From the NCBI GenBank assembly GCA_002361875.1, contig DERX01000083.1, positions 1-10,648 of the forward strand: a DNA stretch of 10,648 bases, given 5' to 3'. Positions within the stretch are counted from its first letter, which is position 1; every line of letters starts with the position of its first letter. Below are positions 5,527 through 10,648 of the stretch, piece after piece. The DNA comes from Ruminococcaceae bacterium UBA3329 (GTDB taxonomy: Bacteria; Bacillota; Clostridia; Oscillospirales; Acutalibacteraceae). Below the pieces are notes generated by a model. The model was not told the origin of the DNA and ran no database searches. It saw only the letters and a program-made list of their open reading frames with translations. The position numbers and the translations under genes were made by a program.

Positions 5527-5555
5527 ACAATATATAGTCTATAGAATTTTGTCGA
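5527..5555 (-). promoter_or_regulatory. Candidate promoter of the 55-residue gene, operator in the spacer
   Basis: Minus strand TCGACA (5555-5550), 17-bp spacer, TATTGT (5532-5527); a TATATT box with a 15-bp spacer is the alternative. The TATAGTCTATA dyad (5533-5543) fills the promoter-proximal part of the spacer, where a bound protein would block RNA polymerase. Confidence 0.45.
5533..5543. promoter_or_regulatory. TATAGnCTATA dyad upstream of the 55-residue gene
   Basis: TATAG-T-CTATA, the same perfect dyad as at 5314-5324 apart from the central base. It lies 34 bp before the start codon, inside the candidate promoter. Confidence 0.45.
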
Positions 5556-5627
5556 AAGATGCGGCTTGATGAATTTTTTTGAGAATTCGTGCGAAATATA
5601 ATTTTATTTTTTTCCTGTTTTTCTCAT

Positions 5628-5672
5628 AAAAAATATGCACCTTCAAAAGTGTCTAACTTTTGGGGCGCATAT
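5628..5672 (-). terminator. Probable intrinsic terminator of glmS, built on an IS3-like end
   Basis: Minus strand: ATATGC (5672-5667) pairs with GCATAT (5638-5633), and inside it CAAAAGT (5662-5656) pairs with ACTTTTG (5650-5644) around five bases. Six Ts follow (5633-5628). It lies 68 bases after the glmS stop; the intervening sequence holds two small hairpins (5676-5690, 5691-5706) without T-runs. The minus-strand sequence from 5674, TGATATGCGCCCCAAAAG and on through TTAGACACTTTTG, resembles the terminal inverted repeat of IS3-family (IS150-group) elements. No transposase adjoins it, so it would be a solitary remnant. Confidence 0.55.
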
Positions 5673-5739
5673 CAAGTAGGCTGTCCCTACAATTTCAACT
5701 GAAATTATTTATTTTTCATAATCCAATATTCATTAGAAT

Positions 5740-7557
5740 TTATTCCACCGTAACGGATTTGGCAAGGTTTCTCGGCTTGTCAACATCAAATCCCTTTAAT
5801 ACCGTTGTATGGTATGCCAAAAGCTGAAGCGGTACAACAGTTATTGACGGCATAAGGTAGCGTGACACAGCGGGTACATAAATAACCTTATCGGCAACCT
5901 CTTCAATTCCCTTTGTGCCCTCGCGGGCAACGGCAATGACAAAAGCGCCTCGTGCACGCACCTCTTTAATATTTGAAATCATCTTGCCGAGCAGTGCATC
6001 GTCCGTGCATATTGCTACAACTGCCGTCCCGTTTTCAATAAGCGAAATTGTGCCGTGCTTAAGCTCGCCTGCGCCGTAACCTTCTGAGTGAATATATGAA
6101 ATTTCTTTAAGCTTTAACGAGCCTTCAAGGCAAAGGGGATAGTCAATTCCCCTGCCTATAAAGAACATACTTTGACGGTCCTTTATTTGTCCTGCTATTT
6201 CCTTTGCCGTGTCAGAGACTCCAAGTGCTCTCTCGATTTTTTCGGGAACGGCGAGCACCTCTTCGGTAAATTTACTGAGAATATCGTCGCCCATAAGTCC
6301 TTTTTCGTGAGCAAGAAAAGCGGCTAAAATGTAGCATACGCCAAGCTGTGCCATAAGTGCTTTTGTTGTGGCAACGGCAATTTCAGCGCCTGCGTTTGTG
6401 TAAATAACGCCGTCCGACTCCCTTGCAATGGTGCTGTAAAGCACATTGACAATCGACATTGTAAATGCGCCCCTCGCCTTTGACTCACGAAGCGAAGCGA
6501 GCGTGTCTGCGGTTTCGCCCGACTGGCTTACAAAAATGCACAAATCGTGCTCATTCAGTATTGGATTTCTGTATCTGAATTCGCTTGCAATGTCAACAAT
6601 TACAGGTATGCGAGCCATATCCTCGATAATGTATTTTGCAGTCATACCAACATGGTATGCACTGCCGCAGGCAACAATGTGAATTCTGTTAATTTTCTTA
6701 ATGAAGCCTTTCGGAAACTCAAAGGGCAAAACGATTTTACCGTCCTTTATGAGCGGTGAAACAGTATCACGGAAAGCCCGGGGCTGTTCGTAGATTTCCT
6801 TTTCCATAAAATAGTCGTAGCCGTTTTTTTGGGCGGCGTCCACGCTCATATTTATGCTGTTAATCTCAGCTTCCTTTTCTTTGCCGTCAATTCCGTAAAC
6901 TGTAATTCCGTCCTTGCAAAGCTCAACAAAATCGTTATCCTTTACAATGTAGCAGTCCTTTGTATATGGAAGAATTGCGGGAATATCCGATGCGATGAAG
7001 TTTTCACCGTTACCTCTGCCTATAATCATAGGATTGTCTTTTTTCATTGTGAATACTTTATCGGGAAAACCTTTAACGAGCATTGCAACTGCGTATGAGC
7101 CTTGGAGTCTGGCAGCGGTGTTTATCATTGTTTCAACAGCATTGCCGTTAAATAAACTGTCAAAAAGCTGTGCAATAACTTCAGTGTCGGTTTCCGATTT
7201 AAAAACATAGCCCTTTTCTGTAAGCTCGTTTTTAATTTCGATATAGTTTTCAATAATACCGTTGTGAACAAGCGTTACAATGCCGTTCATTGATGTGTGT
7301 GGGTGGGCATTGATATTGTCGGGAATTCCGTGAGTTGCCCAGCGTGTGTGACCTATGCCAACTGTACCCACAGGGTAAACCCTGTCAATTTCCGCTTTAA
7401 GATTATCTATTCTGCCTTTTTCCTTGACAACAGTGACTTTTTGTCCTGCAATGGCAACGCCTGCCGAGTCATAACCTCTGTATTCAAGCCGTCTTAAACC
7501 CTCAATAAGAATAGGGGCTGCCTGCTTTTCTCCGATGTAACCTACGATTCCGCACAT
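5740..7557 (-). CDS. glmS: Glutamine--fructose-6-phosphate aminotransferase (isomerizing)
   Basis: Makes glucosamine-6-phosphate from fructose-6-phosphate and glutamine, the first step towards UDP-GlcNAc for peptidoglycan. The glutaminase domain (1 to about 220) begins MCGIVGYIG with the nucleophile Cys2, followed by LRRLEYRGYDSAG (21-33), HTRWATHG (70-77), HNGIIENY (98-105) and SETDTE (121-126). Two SIS sugar-isomerase domains follow, the first with CGSAYHVG and SQSGETADT, the second around GRGIDYPLCLEGSLKLKEIS. The C-terminus DKPRNLAKSVTVE is the conserved tail closing the active site. The 605 residues match the usual length, with all key residues present. CGGAGG lies seven bases before the ATG. 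It is transcribed alone, divergently from a membrane-protein gene only 71 bp away, leaving no room for the glmS ribozyme seen in many Firmicutes unless it lies antisense within that gene. Confidence 0.97.
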   Translation of the reverse strand: MCGIVGYIGEKQAAPILIEGLRRLEYRGYDSAGVAIAGQKVTVVKEKGRIDNLKAEIDRVYPVGTVGIGHTRWATHGIPDNINAHPHTSMNGIVTLVHNGIIENYIEIKNELTEKGYVFKSETDTEVIAQLFDSLFNGNAVETMINTAARLQGSYAVAMLVKGFPDKVFTMKKDNPMIIGRGNGENFIASDIPAILPYTKDCYIVKDNDFVELCKDGITVYGIDGKEKEAEINSINMSVDAAQKNGYDYFMEKEIYEQPRAFRDTVSPLIKDGKIVLPFEFPKGFIKKINRIHIVACGSAYHVGMTAKYIIEDMARIPVIVDIASEFRYRNPILNEHDLCIFVSQSGETADTLASLRESKARGAFTMSIVNVLYSTIARESDGVIYTNAGAEIAVATTKALMAQLGVCYILAAFLAHEKGLMGDDILSKFTEEVLAVPEKIERALGVSDTAKEIAGQIKDRQSMFFIGRGIDYPLCLEGSLKLKEISYIHSEGYGAGELKHGTISLIENGTAVVAICTDDALLGKMISNIKEVRARGAFVIAVAREGTKGIEEVADKVIYVPAVSRYLMPSITVVPLQLLAYHTTVLKGFDVDKPRNLAKSVTVE

Positions 7558-7628
7558 AAAAAATCCTCCGTTAAAAAATTTGTATTGAATGTAATTTTTC
7601 CGTTAATACTGTTTTTGAGGTGACTGTA
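7558..7628. promoter_or_regulatory. Divergent promoter region glmS / DUF975-like gene
   Basis: A 71-bp AT-rich stretch between two divergent start codons. It holds the glmS ribosome binding site (CGGAGG, minus strand) and that of the plus-strand gene (GAGGTGA, 7617-7623). Only weak promoter boxes are visible (for example minus-strand TTAACG, 16 bp, TACAAA), so I assign none firmly. No ribozyme or riboswitch core is seen. Confidence 0.5.
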
Positions 7629-8402
7629 ATGATGTATATTAAACTTAAGGCGCAAAAAATACTTATGGGAAAAAACAGAAAAGCATTTTTGGCAAGCATT
7701 TTGCCTTATTTAGTGACAGGAGCGCTTTTATGCCTTAATTATTATTTACTGATTTTTCTTAAAAACTACGGTGATATGCTTTTAATTTTTAAAATTTTAA
7801 CTGCCGTAATTTCGGCTGTATTTTCGCTTTTTATGATAAATACTGTTTCGTTTATAAGCGAAAACTATTTTTTCAGACGGGCAACAAATTCTTTTGCACC
7901 TGTTGGTCTTCGTGACCTTTTTTGCTCATTTGCCGTAAAAACATTAAAATTCTTTCTGTTCTTTTCGTGGTGCGCCGTTTTCTTTTCACCTGCCGCCGTA
8001 TTGCTTTTCAGTGCAAATTACGCAAATACAAACGGAGAACCCCGTGAAATTGCAGTAACGCTTGCCGTTTCGGCAGGGGTGACGGCTTTGGTGGGTGCAG
8101 GGTGCTTTTTTGTGCTGTGGGGGAGATATTCCAAAGTAAGCTTTGTTCAGTTCACCACAGGTGAAACCAATCCCGTAAAGGTTTTAGCACAAAGCTGTGA
8201 GCTTACTGAAGAAAATCAAATCAGATATGCTCTTTTCCGCCTGTCGTTTTTTGGTTGGGATTTGCTTTGCTTGCTTTTATTCCCCATTATATATGTTCTG
8301 CCGTACCGAAAATGTGCGAAATATGTCTTTTTCAGCGAACCGAAAAAGAAAAAGCAGAGGGTAGTTTTCAGCGACAAGCCGATTGTATTTATTTTCGGTT
8401 AA
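7629..8402 (+). CDS. Integral membrane protein, DUF975-like
   Basis: A 257-residue hydrophobic protein with about five membrane segments (roughly 20-44, 50-77, 107-128, 141-166 and 204-226) and a short lysine-rich end, so probably a cytoplasmic-membrane protein. No catalytic motif is visible. The stretch near the end, NPVKVLAQSCELTEEN followed by ALFRLSFFGWDLLCLLLFPIIYVLPY, resembles the C-terminal part of DUF975 proteins, which usually read LSFIGW...YPY; function of that family is unknown to me. The start is one of two adjacent ATGs (7629, 7632) behind GAGGTGA; an upstream GTG at 7620 overlaps that site. It is the only intact plus-strand gene here, transcribed alone and ended by a strong terminator. 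Confidence 0.75.
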   Translation: MMYIKLKAQKILMGKNRKAFLASILPYLVTGALLCLNYYLLIFLKNYGDMLLIFKILTAVISAVFSLFMINTVSFISENYFFRRATNSFAPVGLRDLFCSFAVKTLKFFLFFSWCAVFFSPAAVLLFSANYANTNGEPREIAVTLAVSAGVTALVGAGCFFVLWGRYSKVSFVQFTTGETNPVKVLAQSCELTEENQIRYALFRLSFFGWDLLCLLLFPIIYVLPYRKCAKYVFFSEPKKKKQRVVFSDKPIVFIFG

Positions 8403-8422
8403 CTTTTTCCCTTAAAACAAAC

Positions 8423-8451
8423 AGACCGGGATTTTTGCGCAATCCCGGTCT
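8423..8451. terminator. Bidirectional terminator between convergent genes
   Basis: AGACCGGGATT (8423-8433) pairs perfectly with AATCCCGGTCT (8441-8451), an 11-bp stem with a 7-nt loop. The plus side is followed by TTAATAAAT and the minus side by TGTTTGTTTT, so it can serve both the membrane-protein gene (stop at 8402) and pduL (stop at 8466). Confidence 0.85.
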
Positions 8452-8465
8452 TAATAAATGCTCAA

Positions 8466-9035
8466 TTAAAGGATAATTCCCATTTCGCCGTTGGGCATGG
8501 CCGCATTTGACTCGTCAGTGTCAATATGCATTGCAAGCTTAAACTTTTCACTTACTCGTACAACAACATCGCCGAAAATAAGCTCTCTGCCGTTTGACGG
8601 AACCTTAACAGAAACAATTTGCTTGTCGGAAAGTCCGTAATTTGCGGCGTCCTCGGGAGTCATATGTATGTGTCTTTTCGCAACAATAACGCCCTCGCTT
8701 ATTTCAATTTCACCCGCAGGGCCAACAAGCTTGCAGCCCGGTGTGCCTGCAATGTCGCCCGATTCACGTACAACTGCGGCAACGCCGATTGAACGTGCGT
8801 CAGAAGCGGAAATTTCAACCTGATTTGCAGGTCTTACAGGACCGAGTATTGAAACTGCAGGGAACTGACCTTTAGGACCTATTACGGCAATTCTTTCTTC
8901 GCAAGCGAACTGACCGGGCTGTGAAAGGTCTTTTTTCTTTGTAAGCTCATGTCCCTCGCCGAAAAGTATTGCAAGAGCTTCTTTTGTAACATGAACGTGT
9001 CTTGCAGATGTTTCAATTAAAACTGTTTTTTCCAT
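8466..9035 (-). CDS. pduL: PduL-type phosphate acyltransferase (phosphotransacylase)
   Basis: Exchanges CoA for phosphate on short acyl groups (acetyl or propanoyl), linking acyl-CoA to acyl-phosphate and hence, with a kinase, to ATP. It is unrelated to the classic Pta. The 189 residues contain the two-zinc site expected of PduL: SARHVHV (His13, His15), NQVEIS (Glu74), KRHIHM (His122, His124) and AMHIDTDE (His170). Arg68 in GPVRPAN is the likely phosphate-binding arginine. Spacing agrees with the known PduL structure with a constant shift of about 35, because the N-terminal peptide that sends PduL into microcompartments is missing here. No shell-protein or diol-dehydratase gene is nearby, so a cytosolic role in acetate metabolism is likely. 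AAGGAAG lies eight bases before the ATG; terminator at 8423-8451. Confidence 0.9.
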   Translation of the reverse strand: MEKTVLIETSARHVHVTKEALAILFGEGHELTKKKDLSQPGQFACEERIAVIGPKGQFPAVSILGPVRPANQVEISASDARSIGVAAVVRESGDIAGTPGCKLVGPAGEIEISEGVIVAKRHIHMTPEDAANYGLSDKQIVSVKVPSNGRELIFGDVVVRVSEKFKLAMHIDTDESNAAMPNGEMGIIL

Positions 9036-9073
9036 ATCTGGTACTTCCTTCTCATTTGGATTTACAATGTATT

Positions 9074-9102
9074 ATAATACTCCATTTTTATTCATTTGTA
9101 AA
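9074..9102 (-). promoter_or_regulatory. SigA-type promoter of pduL
   Basis: Minus strand TTTACA (9102-9097), 17-bp spacer, TATTAT (9079-9074), each 5/6. It gives a leader of about 30 nt to the pduL ATG at 9035. Confidence 0.65.
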
Positions 9103-9115
9103 GTGTAAATAAAAA

Positions 9116-9763
9116 TCACATCAGCTCGGCGAACGATTTAATATTTACATCTGCGATTTTGCACATTTCGTCCCAGTCACCATGTGACGATTTGTCAAAC
9201 ATTGCGATAGCTGTAAATCCTGCGCTTTTTGCGCTTTTAAGACCTGCGAGTATATCCTCGACAACAATACATTTTGAGGGCGCAACGCCGATTTTTTCAG
9301 CCGCCGAAATGTAAACATCGGGGTGAGTTTTGTCCTTACCTACTTCGTGTACATATGTTTTTGAGTCAAACAAATGTAAAACGCCGTTATGTTCCAAAAC
9401 CGCTTTGCATAAATCATCGTCAGAGGCGGTGGCGTATGCGGTTTTCAGTCCGTTTTTCTTGCAAAATGCAATAAACTCTCCGGCACCGTCTTTAAGAGGC
9501 ACGGTGGTTTTGTACTGCTCCATACAAAGCTCCCGCCATTCACTGATTATGCTGTCAACGCTGTCGGGCAAGCCGTATTCTTTTTTAGTGTATTGTGCGG
9601 CAGTGTTAAAATGCATTGTTTTGATTTTTTCTTTGTAATCGGTCGGCAAAGGGATTCCTCGCCTTTTGAAAAATTCAACATCTACCTCGTGCCAAACATC
9701 CATTGAGTCGATAAATGTGCCGTCAAGGTCAAAAATTATTCCGTCAAAGTTTTTTATGTTCAT
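9116..9763 (-). CDS. HAD-superfamily phosphatase, beta-phosphoglucomutase-like (subfamily IA)
   Basis: A 215-residue haloacid dehalogenase-type hydrolase, cytosolic and Mg-dependent. Motif I is FDLDGTFIDS with nucleophile Asp12 and acid/base Asp14, motif II is ATAS (Ser114), the motif III lysine lies in GKDKTHPDVY (Lys143 or Lys145), and motif IV is VVEDILAG (Glu169, Asp170). An alpha-helical cap (about 18-88) lies between motifs I and II. The GKDKTHPDVY and EDILAGLKSAKSAGF patterns place it with the PGMB/GPH-like group, whose members act on sugar phosphates or phosphoglycolate; the substrate cannot be told from sequence. It starts five bases after the stop of the next HAD gene, with only a weak ribosome binding site, so translational coupling is likely. 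No clear terminator follows before pduL. Confidence 0.88.
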   Translation of the reverse strand: MNIKNFDGIIFDLDGTFIDSMDVWHEVDVEFFKRRGIPLPTDYKEKIKTMHFNTAAQYTKKEYGLPDSVDSIISEWRELCMEQYKTTVPLKDGAGEFIAFCKKNGLKTAYATASDDDLCKAVLEHNGVLHLFDSKTYVHEVGKDKTHPDVYISAAEKIGVAPSKCIVVEDILAGLKSAKSAGFTAIAMFDKSSHGDWDEMCKIADVNIKSFAELM

Positions 9764-9768
9764 ATCAG

Positions 9769-10596
9769 TTATTTTATACCTTCAAGATATTTTTCAATTT
9801 CGACCGCAACGCCGTCGTCCTCATTTGAAAGGGTAACATGTTTTGCGGCTTTTTTAGCGTAATCCCAAGCGTTTGCCGTCGCAAAGGAATAACCTGCCGT
9901 TTTCAGCATTTCGCAGTCATTTCCGCTGTCGCCGAATGCCATAACCTCGCTTTCGCTTATGCCGATTATTTTGCAAAGCACAGAAAGAGCGTGACCCTTG
10001 TTAGCGTCAGTATCGGTAATTTCAAGATTTTCGGGGATAGATGATGTAAGGCAAATTCCGCCGATGCTTAAAATTTCGCTTTTGACATTTTCTAATATAT
10101 CGCTCGGAACATGCAAAATGCTGATTTTTTCAACGCCCTTTTGACCGATGTGTTCAGATAAAGAGGGCACAACATTGGCTTTGTCCTTTAAAATTTTTAA
10201 ATAATGAGCGGAAATATTGCCAAAATTGTAGTTGTCCGCCGAACGGGAGTTAAGAAAGCATTTGCCGTCAAAATAAATTTCGTGAGAAAATGAGTGTGAT
10301 TCTATAAACGAAAAAATTATGTCCGCCTTTTGAGCGTCCAAAAGCTGGGATGCAATAATTTTGTCTGTCTTTGCGTCATAAGTCACTGCACCGTTAGATG
10401 TGATTATGTAATCCGCAAAGGGAACGCAGGAAAGTGCGTCAAAAAGCAGAGACTTTGTTCTGCCTGTCGCAATGCAGATTTTAATTCCGTTTTCCTGTGC
10501 CTTTTTCAGCGCATTTACATTTCTTTCTGAAATGCTTTCGTGGTCATTCTTAAAAAGAGTGCCGTCTAAATCTGTCATAATAAGTTTAACTGCCAT
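9769..10596 (-). CDS. Cof-type HAD-superfamily phosphatase (subfamily IIB)
   Basis: A 275-residue Cof-like hydrolase of the HAD superfamily, likely a phosphatase acting on sugar phosphates or nucleotide-like metabolites. Motif I is TDLDGTL (Asp9, Asp11), motif II is ATGR (Thr44), the motif III lysine is in DANKGHAL (Lys200), and motif IV is FGDSGND (Asp223, Asp227). The stretch between motifs II and III (about 85-190) forms the large C2B cap typical of this subfamily and sets the unknown substrate. Length is normal. GGAG lies seven bases before the ATG. It is the first gene of a two-gene unit with the subfamily IA phosphatase. The 52 bases beyond the start are AT-rich and include a possible -10 (TATCAT near 10629-10634), but any -35 would fall at or past the window edge. 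Confidence 0.9.
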   Translation of the reverse strand: MAVKLIMTDLDGTLFKNDHESISERNVNALKKAQENGIKICIATGRTKSLLFDALSCVPFADYIITSNGAVTYDAKTDKIIASQLLDAQKADIIFSFIESHSFSHEIYFDGKCFLNSRSADNYNFGNISAHYLKILKDKANVVPSLSEHIGQKGVEKISILHVPSDILENVKSEILSIGGICLTSSIPENLEITDTDANKGHALSVLCKIIGISESEVMAFGDSGNDCEMLKTAGYSFATANAWDYAKKAAKHVTLSNEDDGVAVEIEKYLEGIK

Positions 10597-10648
10597 TTTT
10601 TATCTCCGTTATTTACAAATTGATTTTTTATGATAAAATATACCTTGA

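Noticed and set aside
5676..5706. Two small hairpins (GTAGG/CCTAC and AATTTC/GAAATT) after glmS
   Set aside because: Neither is followed by a T-run in the minus direction. They may be part of a degenerate repeat but support no separate feature.
1..10648. CRISPR arrays, tRNA or rRNA genes, prophage or defence genes
   Set aside because: No regularly spaced repeats, tRNA-like folds, rRNA sequence, or recognisable phage or defence proteins were seen on either strand.

Overview
The window looks like chromosomal DNA of an anaerobic, spore-forming Clostridia-class Firmicute (Oscillospirales or Lachnospirales-like). The evidence is modest GC content, AGGAGG-type ribosome binding sites, a clear sporulation sigma factor G, a YlmC/YmxH sporulation-type protein, ZapA, and a stand-alone PduL phosphotransacylase. 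Almost every gene lies on the minus strand. The exceptions are an IS200-type element at the left end and one membrane-protein gene at 7629-8402.

Left end (1-830): an IS200/IS605-family element carrying only tnpA. The transposase gene is broken by an exact 19-bp tandem duplication that separates the HUH histidines from the catalytic tyrosine. The element has subterminal hairpins at both ends, a hairpin able to mask the tnpA ribosome binding site, and a 3' tail of four compact hairpins. It sits a few bases beyond the dut stop codon.

838-3675: a three-gene minus-strand operon, zapA > U32-family protein > dut. The genes overlap or abut, and a very good SigA-type promoter lies at 3750-3778. 3775-4927: sigG followed by ylmC. 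They are separated by a terminator within which the probable ylmC promoter is nested. 5025-5499: a small XRE regulator and a 55-residue protein of unknown role, with a shared TATAGnCTATA dyad in front of each.

5740-7557: glmS, making glucosamine-6-phosphate for the cell wall. It has no room for a conventional glmS ribozyme and is divergent from a DUF975-like membrane protein. A two-way terminator at 8423-8451 separates that gene from pduL. Two HAD phosphatase genes, five bases apart, close the window.

Most of the window is ordinary core genome (division, dUTP removal, sporulation, amino-sugar synthesis, acyl-phosphate metabolism). The parts worth a second look are the IS element with its disrupted tnpA and structured ends, the XRE/small-protein cassette with repeated operators, and the promoter-in-terminator arrangement between sigG and ylmC. 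I found no convincing undescribed defence or biosynthetic system. All family assignments come from reading motifs by eye, without database searches.
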